Shown in pieces: positions 8,920-18,335 of a stretch of 56,460 nucleotides of DNA. Made by a program: the position numbers and the translations under genes. The DNA comes from Flavobacteriales bacterium. Its GTDB lineage: Bacteria; Bacteroidota; Bacteroidia; Flavobacteriales_E; Vicingaceae. Position 1 is the first letter of the stretch; each line of letters begins with the position of its first letter. Below the pieces are notes generated by a model. The model worked only from the letters and a program-made list of their open reading frames with translations. It ran no database searches and was not told where the DNA came from. The stretch lies in assembly GCA_029262875.1 (NCBI GenBank), contig JAJCYO010000057.1:1-56460 (forward strand), written 5' to 3'.

Positions 8920-11900
8920 ATGAAACATTTATTAACACTTACCCTTATCTGCGGATTAATCCTTTCTATTACTCCTTGCAAAGCACAAGGACTTAAATAC
9001 ATGTGGCACCACAACCATGATTTTGATGGCAATAGTACCTCAGCAAATGATGTAATAGCCACCGAGTACGAAGAGCTGTACGTACTTTACACCCATTCTG
9101 CAGAAATAGATGTAGATCCTACCCCAGCAGTTATTGTAACTGATGAGTTTACGACTAACTATACCATTGTTAAGTATAACGACCAACGAGAATACTTATG
9201 GTATAAAACGCTACCAGCAGGACAAGGAGTTTTTACTATAAATATGAAGCAAGGCCCTAATGGAAATATATACGTATATGGGTTTTTTGGGATGGCTTTT
9301 GATGCTGACCCTGGACCAGGCGTGAATACACTTACCCCAAGCGGGTTTCAGCAATCAGGATATATTATACAATTAGACTCTAATGCTAATTACATCAACG
9401 CAGTAGAATTTGATGCAACGTCTGCTGCCAGAATTAGAGACTTGGATATCGATGATACCGGTAATTTATATGTTATAGGTGTGCATGGCGGTGATTTTGA
9501 TGCCGATCCAGGCGCAGGTGTTCAAACCATTTTAGCGGGTCCGTCTGGAGGAGGTGCTTTTATGATCAAACTGAACCCGAACATGCAATATATTTGGTCA
9601 TTTGGAATTAACGGACCTGCAGGGGATAATTTTGGAGATATCGTTTTACATGGAACCAACATTTATGTGAGTGGTAGCTCTCCTAACTTTGCGGATGTAG
9701 ACCCCGGCCCAGCAACAGTAATGTCTACCGGACCAGTATATTTATTAAAATATGATACAGCAGCTAACTTGTTAGATACCGCCTTCTGGGCCTCAGGAGA
9801 CCTTCCACTCATAGCAGTTGATGACAATGGGCTAATAATGATGGCTGGCACCTTTATGGGCTCAGCTTACGATGCCGACCCCAATGCTGGCAGCTTTATT
9901 ATTCCTTCATCGAACTGGTGGGAAAAACCGCACCTTATCGCCTTAGATTACAATTTTAATTTCCAGTGGGCCATTGGTTTTGAAACTACTTCTTCCACTC
10001 CAAACTTACGCTTAACCGGTGTAGCAATAGACCCAAATGGTAATGTGGTTACTGCTGGACATTTTAAAGGTGGGATAGATCTTGATCCTTCAGTCGGAAC
10101 CAATTCCATTACATCATTGAACAACTCATCTGATGGATATGTTGGCTATTATGATAATAACGGAAATATGCTATCTGGCCATGGCTTGTTAGATAATAAC
10201 AACACTTCAATGGCTACACTAAAGTTAGGACCAGATTATGAGGTATTTATACCCTTGAATTACCGATCTGGGATTGATGTAGACCCTGGTCCTGGAGTAT
10301 TTAATGTTACCAACTCATCCACTACGGCAGCATTGGTAATTGAATATTCAAGTTGCCCAACCAATGTAACTGTAGTTAACCCAAGTATCTGCGAAGATGA
10401 TGTATATGCCATTGGAGATACAGCTTTTGCTAAGACGGGTACACATCGGTATCGATTTAAAACTACAAGTGGTTGCGACAGTATTGTTGAAGTGAATTTA
10501 ACGGTTAGTAAACCTGCAATTAAAATGAAGCAAGCTTCTGATACTCTGGAAGTGGAATATTCAGCTGCGGCAACTTACCAGTGGCATAATTGCACAATGG
10601 GTATGGATGTTTCAGGAGAAACCAATTCAACATTTATTCCTACCAACAACGATGCTTATGCTGTAGCTGTTACAGAAGGAGGTTGTATAGATACTTCAGG
10701 TTGTGTGCAGTACCTGCAAGGAGGGGTAGTAGGTGTCCCTGAATTGGTTTGGGGAGCCGACCTTGATGATGTGCGTATGGGTGAACACAACAACCTGATC
10801 ACTGACAAGTATGGGAATTTTTACCTATGTGGTACACTTTGTAGCCGTTCGGACGTTTCTTTAATGTCTGATAGCATTTTTTACCAAGAGGCAGGTAACT
10901 CTTGTGATATTATTGTTGCAAAATATAATAACAATGGTAAACTACTATGGGGCTACCATGTAGGTAGTGCAGGACCATCTAATGTTAATGAGTATGCAGC
11001 TTCATTAGCTGTAGATGATGCTGGTAATGTATACATTGCAGGAGATATTATCATTGATATTGATTTTAATCCTAACCCCGATCTTGAATTATTGGTTACT
11101 GACCCTTCACCTGGATGTTGCACGCCACATGCCTTTATTGCCAAACTGAACGAAAGTGGACAGATACAGTGGGCAAAAGGAATAGGTAGTGGTGGTAATA
11201 CTTCTGTTTGGAGTATGGATGTTTCTCCAGCTGGCCGGATAGCCATTACGGGAGAAGTTACGGGTACCGCTGATATGGACCCTGGAGTAGGGGTTGTGAA
11301 TACAGTTTCAGGAGCCTATGTTGCTATTTACGACAATTCTGGTAATTTTGAAAACTTAATCAATATACCGATAGGTCCTTTTGCTGCTGATGATTCATTT
11401 GGCCATTCAGTTTCTTTTAACTCGCAAGACGCCTTGGTTATTTCAGGTTCTTCCAGTGAAGTTTTTGATTTTGACTTGGGTCCTGGGACAACGCAATTAA
11501 CTCCTGGTGGAGCCCAAGAATACATTTATCTCGCACAATATGATTTCAATATGAATCTTGATTGGGCTACTCGATTTGGAGATTATGCAAATTCAATTTA
11601 CCCCCGTACAGTGTTAAGGCACGATTGCAACGACAAACTATATTTTGCCGGGCAAGGAATATTGAATACCGGTTATTCAACCGCTCCTTATGTGATCCGA
11701 TACGATGCCAATGGAAATTTTGAACATAGCTATTCTTTAAACAGTACCTCGCATTGGTCAAGCGATAATGTGGCTATTGATGTTGATATATATGGAAATT
11801 TATTTGTTACTGGTAAAGCTATGGGGGGTGACTTTTTTAGTCCAGGTGTTACTTTATCAGGTAGTAACGAGCAAACTTTTGTTGCTAAATATCAGGCAGA

Positions 11901-12552
11901 CGGTACAGCAGCTTGGGTGTTTGGAATTGAGGACGACCCTGGTGTTATACAAGCAGGTATAGCTGCAGACCACTTAGGCAATGTCTTTTTAGGCTCAGAT
12001 GGGCATGCATCATTGTTTGATATCGATCCAAGTGCAGCTACTTATAACCTGAACTCCTTTTTCGGCTATGTGGCCAAATATGGTGAAGGTTGTGGCGGTA
12101 TTAATACAGGGATTACCTTAGGCACCACTACTATAGACGTTCCTGGTAACGGTTATTATGTATGGAAGCGTTGTAACGATAATGTAATCGTTGATACTAC
12201 ATTAAACACCAGCTTTGCACCAACGGTCCCGGGTGATTATTATGCGGTTATCTATGCTGGTAATTGTGTAGACTCTACCGGTTGTATTACCATACTAACA
12301 GTAGGCATCGAAGCCATTAGCAACGGAGTGGTAAATGTGTACCCTAACCCTGCTAAAGACCATATAATTATAGAAACAGATGGCTCTGAAAATACCATTG
12401 CTACGTTATATAATATGGTAGGAAAACAAGTCGCTACCCTTCCTTTTAACAACCGAATAAAAGTGGATCTAAACAACCATCCTAAAGGTGTTTATCTATT
12501 AGAGATAAAAAGTGATACCACAAAACGGATGATTAAAGTAATTAAACAATAA
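8920..12552 (+). CDS. Large secreted DxDP-repeat protein with T9SS type A sorting domain
   Basis: A 1210-residue exported protein. Residues 1-22 are a signal peptide (ending TPCKAQG). Two beta-propeller/SBBP-like regions (about 25-490 and 600-1090) contain some eleven acidic turns of the type DxDPgpG or close variants (seven in the first, four in the second), each next to a GNxYxxG strand; such turns may bind calcium. Between and after them are short domains with Cys pairs (TTSGCDSI and similar) seen in gliding and adhesion proteins. The C-terminal 80 residues (VNVYPNPAKDHIII to MIKVIKQ) are a type A T9SS sorting domain, so the protein should cross the outer membrane and be anchored or released. 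Its ligand is unknown. Confidence 0.9.
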   Translation: MKHLLTLTLICGLILSITPCKAQGLKYMWHHNHDFDGNSTSANDVIATEYEELYVLYTHSAEIDVDPTPAVIVTDEFTTNYTIVKYNDQREYLWYKTLPAGQGVFTINMKQGPNGNIYVYGFFGMAFDADPGPGVNTLTPSGFQQSGYIIQLDSNANYINAVEFDATSAARIRDLDIDDTGNLYVIGVHGGDFDADPGAGVQTILAGPSGGGAFMIKLNPNMQYIWSFGINGPAGDNFGDIVLHGTNIYVSGSSPNFADVDPGPATVMSTGPVYLLKYDTAANLLDTAFWASGDLPLIAVDDNGLIMMAGTFMGSAYDADPNAGSFIIPSSNWWEKPHLIALDYNFNFQWAIGFETTSSTPNLRLTGVAIDPNGNVVTAGHFKGGIDLDPSVGTNSITSLNNSSDGYVGYYDNNGNMLSGHGLLDNNNTSMATLKLGPDYEVFIPLNYRSGIDVDPGPGVFNVTNSSTTAALVIEYSSCPTNVTVVNPSICEDDVYAIGDTAFAKTGTHRYRFKTTSGCDSIVEVNLTVSKPAIKMKQASDTLEVEYSAAATYQWHNCTMGMDVSGETNSTFIPTNNDAYAVAVTEGGCIDTSGCVQYLQGGVVGVPELVWGADLDDVRMGEHNNLITDKYGNFYLCGTLCSRSDVSLMSDSIFYQEAGNSCDIIVAKYNNNGKLLWGYHVGSAGPSNVNEYAASLAVDDAGNVYIAGDIIIDIDFNPNPDLELLVTDPSPGCCTPHAFIAKLNESGQIQWAKGIGSGGNTSVWSMDVSPAGRIAITGEVTGTADMDPGVGVVNTVSGAYVAIYDNSGNFENLINIPIGPFAADDSFGHSVSFNSQDALVISGSSSEVFDFDLGPGTTQLTPGGAQEYIYLAQYDFNMNLDWATRFGDYANSIYPRTVLRHDCNDKLYFAGQGILNTGYSTAPYVIRYDANGNFEHSYSLNSTSHWSSDNVAIDVDIYGNLFVTGKAMGGDFFSPGVTLSGSNEQTFVAKYQADGTAAWVFGIEDDPGVIQAGIAADHLGNVFLGSDGHASLFDIDPSAATYNLNSFFGYVAKYGEGCGGINTGITLGTTTIDVPGNGYYVWKRCNDNVIVDTTLNTSFAPTVPGDYYAVIYAGNCVDSTGCITILTVGIEAISNGVVNVYPNPAKDHIIIETDGSENTIATLYNMVGKQVATLPFNNRIKVDLNNHPKGVYLLEIKSDTTKRMIKVIKQ

Positions 12553-12915
12553 GTTGGAGTGTTAATTTTGAAGGAAGCTGTTACTCTTAACATTGCAAAT
12601 CTAAGTCTATAATTAAAACTAAAAAAGGTTCTATCTCATTAATTAAAAATCATGATTTTGTTACAAGGTTCTAACTATTTGGATATCCACTTCAAAAAAT
12701 TAGACAATTCGAACCTCGGATAATTTTTACATCATTGTCTAAATTTTCGTAGTGCAATACGGAAATATCTCCATCATTGTCTTCTTGGTAACATGATTTA
12801 TATCATGCCCAAAGACTTCTGCATCATACCTAAACTCTTTATTGTTATCTAATTTTGATATGGTATTTAAGTATCAACTTAAAAAAACCAATACAACAAA
12901 ACTTCATTACACGTT
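12553..12915. other. Leader region of the oxidoreductase-Rnf operon
   Basis: This 363-base gap has no convincing coding sequence. It holds dispersed motif copy B at 12697-12719 and two CATCATTGTCT sequences about 40 bases apart (near 12731 and 12771). TAATTTTG at 12850-12857 fits the Bacteroidota -7 box and lies 58 bases before the korA start; a matching -33 TTG is not evident. No clear terminator follows the preceding gene; the only candidate is a weak TGTTAA / TTAACA pair. Confidence 0.35.
12697..12719 (+). repeat. Dispersed intergenic motif, copy B
   Basis: Core TTAGACAATTCGAACC; 19 of 23 positions match copy D. It lies upstream of the oxidoreductase-Rnf operon, about 200 bases before korA. 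Confidence 0.5.
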
Positions 12916-14799
12916 ATGAATGACACAATTCAAACCAAGGAAAAGCCATCGAAAAAAACTTCGAAAGCAATAAAAATCGATGAACATATAGTAGAAATTG
13001 TTAGTGATTCTGGAGAGGGAGCACAAAAATGTGGGGTGAGCTTCGCAGCAATATCTGCCAAAATGGGAAATGGAGTCTGGACAGTGGAAATTATACCTGC
13101 AGAAATTCAGCCACCAGCACGTAGTAGAGCTGGAGCATCTGGAATCCGTATCCGAATTGGAACCAAGGAGATTACCAACTCTGGCAACGAAGCCAATTTG
13201 GTAATTGCTTTAAACGAGCAAGTGCCTTACGGAAGAATCGATCAAAATGCTTACAACGAAAACACCATTATGCTATTGGAGAGCAAATGGGCTACTGATG
13301 CAGACGAGAACATCCGAAACAAGTATGCCGATGCATTGGCAGATTTTAAATCCAGAGGATACAATGTGATTGAAATCCCAATGGAAGTAGAATGTTTGAA
13401 GGTCGTGAAGAATGCACGAAAAGGAAAGAACATGTGGGTATTGGGAATGTTAAGCTTCATCTATAATCGTGGAATCGAAGCAGGTGAACAGCAGATTAAA
13501 AATATTTTTAGAAAAAAATCAGATGCTATTATCAACTCCAATATTGAGTTATTAAGAGCAGGTTATAAATGGTCAGAAGCTAACTTAGATTTCCAATATG
13601 ATATTCCTGTTGTAAATTCAGGTAGAGATATGGTTGTAATGAATGGTAATGAAGCCATAGGCTTAGGCGTATTAGCTTCAGGAATGGAAGTATGCTCTAT
13701 GTATCCAATTACGCCAGCTACCTCAGCCTCTCATTTATTGGCTGATATTTTTGAGAAATCTGGAGGTTTAGTTCACCAAGCAGAAGACGAGATTGCTGCA
13801 GTTGGATTTGCTATCGGTTCTTCTTATGCTGGAAAAACGGCAGTCACCATTACTTCAGGACCTGGTATGGCGTTAAAAACAGAATTTTTAGGATTAGCTA
13901 CCATGGCCGAAGTACCATTAGTTGTTGTAAATGTTCAACGTGGAGGTCCATCAACAGGATTACCAACCAAAGTAGAACAGGGAGATTTACTTTCTACAAC
14001 TTATGGAATGCCAGGAGATGCACCTAAAATAGTAATGGCAGTGGCAACAATTGAAGAGTGTTTTCACTTTGTGATCTTAGCTCGTAAACTTGCAGAATCA
14101 TTTAGAACACCTGTTTATATTTTAACCGATGCCAACTTAGCAACAGGCCAACAACCTTTCCAAAGACCACAAATTAAAAAAGATTGGTTTGCTCCGCCAA
14201 TAGATCAAAGCCCTTGGAAAGGAGATGTTAGACCATATGAGTGGGATGATGTAACAGGATTAAGTAAGCGACCTATCCCTGGTCAGTTAGGTGGGCAACA
14301 TACTTTAACAGGACTTGCTCACACAAGAGAGGCACATGTATCTTATCATCCTAACGAAAATCAAGATTCATCAGAATTAAGGAGTAGAAAATTTGCTGCT
14401 TTCCAAAAAACACTAAAACCACCAACCATCAATGGAGATGAAAAAGGTGATTTACTGATTGTTGGTTGGGGATCAACACTTGGTGCTATTGAAGAAGGAG
14501 TAGAAATTGCGCGAAAAGAAGGCATCAAAGTTTCTTCCATTCACTTACGTTTCTTAAGTCCATTAGAACCTGGATTAAAAGAAATTTTCAAAAACTTTAA
14601 GAAAGTGATGACCATTGAAATTAACTACAGTGATAGCCCTGACAATCCTCAATTTACTGAAGAAAATAGGCGTTTTTCCCAGTTATCATGGATGCTAAGA
14701 GCAAGCACATTAACAGACATAGATTGTTACTCAAACGTAGAAGGGCAACCGCTTTCACCAAAAAGAATTGTGGATGTAATAAAAAATAAATTAGCATAG
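12916..14799 (+). CDS. korA: 2-oxoacid:acceptor oxidoreductase subunit alpha (gamma-alpha fusion)
   Basis: The 627 residues combine an N-terminal gamma domain (about 22-205, starting VEIVSDSGEGAQ) with an alpha domain (about 235-627). The alpha domain has the thiamine-pyrimidine-side motif YPITPATSAS, the conserved acidic residues in HQAEDEIAAVGFA, and the RGGPSTGLPTK loop that binds substrate or CoA. It lacks its own ferredoxin domain. With KorB it oxidises a 2-oxoacid to acyl-CoA and CO2 and reduces ferredoxin. The usual substrate of this two-subunit type is 2-oxoglutarate, but pyruvate or branched-chain oxoacids cannot be excluded. It is first of eleven closely spaced genes that continue into an Rnf complex; the korB start follows 23 bases after the stop. 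Confidence 0.93.
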   Translation: MNDTIQTKEKPSKKTSKAIKIDEHIVEIVSDSGEGAQKCGVSFAAISAKMGNGVWTVEIIPAEIQPPARSRAGASGIRIRIGTKEITNSGNEANLVIALNEQVPYGRIDQNAYNENTIMLLESKWATDADENIRNKYADALADFKSRGYNVIEIPMEVECLKVVKNARKGKNMWVLGMLSFIYNRGIEAGEQQIKNIFRKKSDAIINSNIELLRAGYKWSEANLDFQYDIPVVNSGRDMVVMNGNEAIGLGVLASGMEVCSMYPITPATSASHLLADIFEKSGGLVHQAEDEIAAVGFAIGSSYAGKTAVTITSGPGMALKTEFLGLATMAEVPLVVVNVQRGGPSTGLPTKVEQGDLLSTTYGMPGDAPKIVMAVATIEECFHFVILARKLAESFRTPVYILTDANLATGQQPFQRPQIKKDWFAPPIDQSPWKGDVRPYEWDDVTGLSKRPIPGQLGGQHTLTGLAHTREAHVSYHPNENQDSSELRSRKFAAFQKTLKPPTINGDEKGDLLIVGWGSTLGAIEEGVEIARKEGIKVSSIHLRFLSPLEPGLKEIFKNFKKVMTIEINYSDSPDNPQFTEENRRFSQLSWMLRASTLTDIDCYSNVEGQPLSPKRIVDVIKNKLA

Positions 14800-14822
14800 A
14801 ACTCAGATAAAACCAGATAAAG

Positions 14823-15776
14823 ATGTACGGATTAAAATCAGATATAGCATTAGACCTTCCTTCAAAATATTATTCATTAGAAAACTATGAAAAGGGAGTT
14901 GCACGTTGGTGTCCAGGATGTGGTGATCACGCTGTATTAACTAACATGCAAAAACTATTACGAGAGAAACAGCTACAACCAGAAAAAACTGTATTTGTTT
15001 CTGGGATTGGATGTTCTTCAAGGTTCCCTCATTACATGGACACTTATGGCTTCCATGGTCTTCATGGAAGAGCATTTCCTGTAGCAGAAGGAATTAAATT
15101 TAGAAGACCAGATTTAGATGTTTTCGTAGTAACTGGGGATGGTGATTGTTGTTCAATTGGTGCTGGAGCATGGATTCATGCCATTAGATATAATATGAAC
15201 ATGACAGTTCTTTTATTAAACAACGAAATTTATGGGTTAACAAAGAAACAAGCATCACCAACATCAAGAGTTGGTACTGTTTCCAATACAACGCCTGACG
15301 GCTCCATTCTTCCTCCTTTAAGTCCTATACAAACTACTTTAGGTGTTTCAAACGCTTCATTCGTGGCTCAAACTGCGGATTGGAACCCAGCACACATGTA
15401 TGAAACAATTAAAGCTGCCTACGAACACAAAGGGTTTTCATTTATCCATGTGATTCAAAGGTGTCCAATTTTTCAAGGAGCATTAGCTGATGAACAAGTA
15501 GCAGATAAAGATGCTCTGGTTTATTTGAATCATGATAATGGGATTCAAGTAGATGAAACTATTGCTAAGACTTTTAAAAATGAACTTAACCATGATCCAA
15601 CAGATTTATCTGTCGCAAGAAATTTAGCCATGGATCCGGAGAAAATTTACATGGGGTTATTTTACCAAGACAAAAATGCTCCTTGTTACGATGACCATGG
15701 AGCTTCGAACATTGGATTTACAGTAGAACAAAAAGAAGCGGCATTAAATGCGGAGCTGGATAAATTCGCTATTTAA
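14823..15776 (+). CDS. korB: 2-oxoacid:ferredoxin oxidoreductase subunit beta
   Basis: A 317-residue thiamine-diphosphate subunit. The [4Fe-4S] ligands are C30 and C33 (WCPGCG), C64 (GIGCSS) and C214 (QRCPIF). The thiamine-binding motif runs from GDGD at 105-108 to the NNEIYG at 133-138. The usual TGGQ after this motif is TKKQ here. All residues for catalysis appear present, so this subunit with KorA should be the only active 2-oxoacid-oxidising unit of the cluster. The C-terminal 75 residues are a helical extension. It is followed after 29 bases by a giant protein carrying a ferredoxin domain, which is the obvious candidate for electron acceptor. Confidence 0.93.
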   Translation: MYGLKSDIALDLPSKYYSLENYEKGVARWCPGCGDHAVLTNMQKLLREKQLQPEKTVFVSGIGCSSRFPHYMDTYGFHGLHGRAFPVAEGIKFRRPDLDVFVVTGDGDCCSIGAGAWIHAIRYNMNMTVLLLNNEIYGLTKKQASPTSRVGTVSNTTPDGSILPPLSPIQTTLGVSNASFVAQTADWNPAHMYETIKAAYEHKGFSFIHVIQRCPIFQGALADEQVADKDALVYLNHDNGIQVDETIAKTFKNELNHDPTDLSVARNLAMDPEKIYMGLFYQDKNAPCYDDHGASNIGFTVEQKEAALNAELDKFAI

Positions 15777-15805
15777 GAACCACGAGACTAAAGCTGAACT
15801 GCACT

Positions 15806-18331
15806 ATGTCAACAAAAGAGAAAAGCACATTTAGCCATTTTTTTAAAGAAGATGCCGAACACATTCAGGACATCCTCCAAGGAACAAATGGCCAACCTTT
15901 AGCAAATAAATTAGGTGCTGCAACCAAAGAAATATTCCCCAAAATAAATGGAGGTTCCGAAGTTTCAGAAAATGAGATGACCTCAAAATGGAGAAGTTTA
16001 AGATCCTTTTTTAGAAGCGGAATAAGCACTGAAGAATTTAAGGGTGAGTTATCTCCTGTAATAATGTCTCCTTTATACACCAATACATTGATAGGTACAG
16101 AGTTTCCTGTTTGGGTTGCAGATGAATCTTTTGAGGGAGAAGGCGCTCAATGTCTTTCATTGAAAGAGATGCTAACAACATGCCTTGAGAAAATTGCACC
16201 TGAAGGTGAGGATGCTCATATCTTAAAAGAAAATATAGCGCGTATTGTCCATATTGCTAATCAACAACTAAAAGACAATAAACCACAACTGTTTAAATCG
16301 GCCATCCAAAATATCTTGGATGAATTAGAAAGTCAATTGGATGTTTCAGGAGATGAAGTAAGTAAATTTAATACTAGCTTAAAAGAATTAAAAGAAATAT
16401 TGCCATCATGTGGCGCTTTGCTCCCTTATTCGAATAACACCTCTTTTCAATTGTTGGAAGCTGCAATGCTAACTACGCATGGTCAAGCAAGAAAAAAATT
16501 AGCTTATGATATTTCACAGTTAAAATGTAGGCTAAAAGACTTGCTTAGAGTTGAGAGAGAAAAAAATCCAACTGAAGCTGGTGGAGCTAAGACCAAAGAA
16601 TCTTATGACTTTGCTGATGCTATGATGAACATTGAGGAAATTTCTACAATGGACCCTGGAGCTGGAGCAGAAAGTATGGGACCAGAAAGAGTTGAAAGAA
16701 TAACCGGTGTAATTGCAGAATTAGAACTTGCCGATAAAATGCTTACGCAAACAAGCTTCCTTTTTGTAGATGAAATAGTTCACGCCAATAAAAGTACAGA
16801 TTGGAAATCTCTATTTGAAGACAGCGAGGTTAAACCCTATAAGAAAGGTGGAGGTTGCGATGCTATTAACGCCTGCTTCACTAAAAACATTTCTGCTTGG
16901 ACAAAATTATTTGTTGCTAAAAGAATTGGGGAATTAGAATTTGAAAGTAGTTACATGGCCGATGTTCATGATGATTATTTTACTCATTTTGGTTGGGAGA
17001 ATTTCTCTTCCGAAGAACTTAGTAATTGTCCTCACTTTGTTTTAATCGCTGACGATGTGCAGTTATTTGAAACTGAATTAAGCAAACTATCATCTACGTT
17101 AACTCACAACATTCCTATAAAGATAGTTGCTGTAAAAAGAGACAACTATGGAACAACCGATGTGCATTCTCAAACTGAGTTAGGCGCTTTAATGATTTCT
17201 CATAAAAACATATTTGTGGCGCAGTCTACTTCAATTACACCAACCTATTTATTTGATGGTTTTGCACGTGGGTTAAACTCATTTGCTCCAGCATTTTTTA
17301 ACGTGTTGAATGTTGATCAGAGCACACATGATAATCCATACCTATGGACAAGTGCTTCTGTTGAAAGTAGAGAATTCCCAGGATTCACATTCAATGGAGT
17401 TTTAGGCACTTCCTGGGGAAGTAGATTTGAAGTAGCCAATAATCCACAACCAAACCAAAAATATCCAATCCATACATTAGCAATTATTGATGAAGCTGGC
17501 GAAAAAGTTGATACCGACTTTCCGTTCACTTTTGCTGATCAAGCAGCTTTAAATCCTGCATTTCATGGTCACTTCATGAATGTTGATGCATCTTATTGGA
17601 ACGAAAATTTAATCTCAATAACAGACTACATCGAAAATAGTGCTGAAGATAATGTTGGAAAAGTTCCTTTTGTTTGGATGATGAATGCAGCCAATGAATT
17701 ACAAAAAGTTGCTGTTTCATGGCCACTCGTACTGGCAACTCAAGAACGTTTAGACTTCTGGAGGTTTTTACAAGAAAGCAGCGGAATAAACAACTATCAT
17801 GTTGGCAAAGCATTGGCCAATGCAAAAGAAGATTTTCAAGCAGACCTTGACGCTGCTGTTGCACAATTGAATGAAGAGCATGCCACTGAAATTCAAGCTG
17901 TAAGAGACGAAGAATCTGGGAAAGTAATGGAGAATTTAACCTCCGTACTACTTAACTTAGATACAAGTAATGTAGTAACCACAAGTGCTCCTGGATCTAA
18001 TGCAACTCCGGCAAGTAGTGCCGTTACAGAAACAGAAGAGCCAGTGGCTGAAGAAGCCACTGCCGAAGAAGAAAGTGCCTTATCGAATGATCCATATATT
18101 GATACCGCTTTATGTACATCTTGCAATGAATGTACTAATATGAACGGGCAACTGTTTAAGTATAATGGAGATAAAATGGCATACATCAATGATCCAAAAG
18201 CTGGAAGCTTTAGCGAATTAGTTGAAGCTGCTGAACTTTGCCCTGTTGCAATTATACATCCTGGCTCACCTCTTGATCCTAATGAAGCAGACTTAGATAG
18301 TTTAGTCGAAAGAGCAGCAAAATTTAATTAG
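15806..18331 (+). CDS. Decayed PFOR-like domain with coiled coil and C-terminal [4Fe-4S] ferredoxin domain
   Basis: The 841 residues form a mostly helical N-terminal region (1-380) without a known motif, then a domain at about 385-560 that aligns by eye with the C-terminal part of the 1229-residue protein encoded two genes on. Shared marks are FVLIADD, LFDGFARGL, PAFFN and SREFPGFTFN. In that paralogue the same region can be traced to the thiamine domain of pyruvate:ferredoxin oxidoreductase; here no GDG thiamine motif remains. A coiled coil follows (about 670-720), then an Ala/Glu linker and a ferredoxin domain with C770, C773, C776 and C812. It probably carries electrons between KorAB and RnfB rather than catalysing. 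The stop is 4 bases before rnfB. I know no named family for the full-length protein. Confidence 0.6.
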   Translation: MSTKEKSTFSHFFKEDAEHIQDILQGTNGQPLANKLGAATKEIFPKINGGSEVSENEMTSKWRSLRSFFRSGISTEEFKGELSPVIMSPLYTNTLIGTEFPVWVADESFEGEGAQCLSLKEMLTTCLEKIAPEGEDAHILKENIARIVHIANQQLKDNKPQLFKSAIQNILDELESQLDVSGDEVSKFNTSLKELKEILPSCGALLPYSNNTSFQLLEAAMLTTHGQARKKLAYDISQLKCRLKDLLRVEREKNPTEAGGAKTKESYDFADAMMNIEEISTMDPGAGAESMGPERVERITGVIAELELADKMLTQTSFLFVDEIVHANKSTDWKSLFEDSEVKPYKKGGGCDAINACFTKNISAWTKLFVAKRIGELEFESSYMADVHDDYFTHFGWENFSSEELSNCPHFVLIADDVQLFETELSKLSSTLTHNIPIKIVAVKRDNYGTTDVHSQTELGALMISHKNIFVAQSTSITPTYLFDGFARGLNSFAPAFFNVLNVDQSTHDNPYLWTSASVESREFPGFTFNGVLGTSWGSRFEVANNPQPNQKYPIHTLAIIDEAGEKVDTDFPFTFADQAALNPAFHGHFMNVDASYWNENLISITDYIENSAEDNVGKVPFVWMMNAANELQKVAVSWPLVLATQERLDFWRFLQESSGINNYHVGKALANAKEDFQADLDAAVAQLNEEHATEIQAVRDEESGKVMENLTSVLLNLDTSNVVTTSAPGSNATPASSAVTETEEPVAEEATAEEESALSNDPYIDTALCTSCNECTNMNGQLFKYNGDKMAYINDPKAGSFSELVEAAELCPVAIIHPGSPLDPNEADLDSLVERAAKFN

Positions 18332-18335
18332 CAGG

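Noticed and set aside
8793-9062. 89-codon minus-strand frame overlapping the start of the 1210-residue exported protein
   Set aside because: It overlaps the signal peptide region of a clearly real gene, and its sequence is not protein-like.
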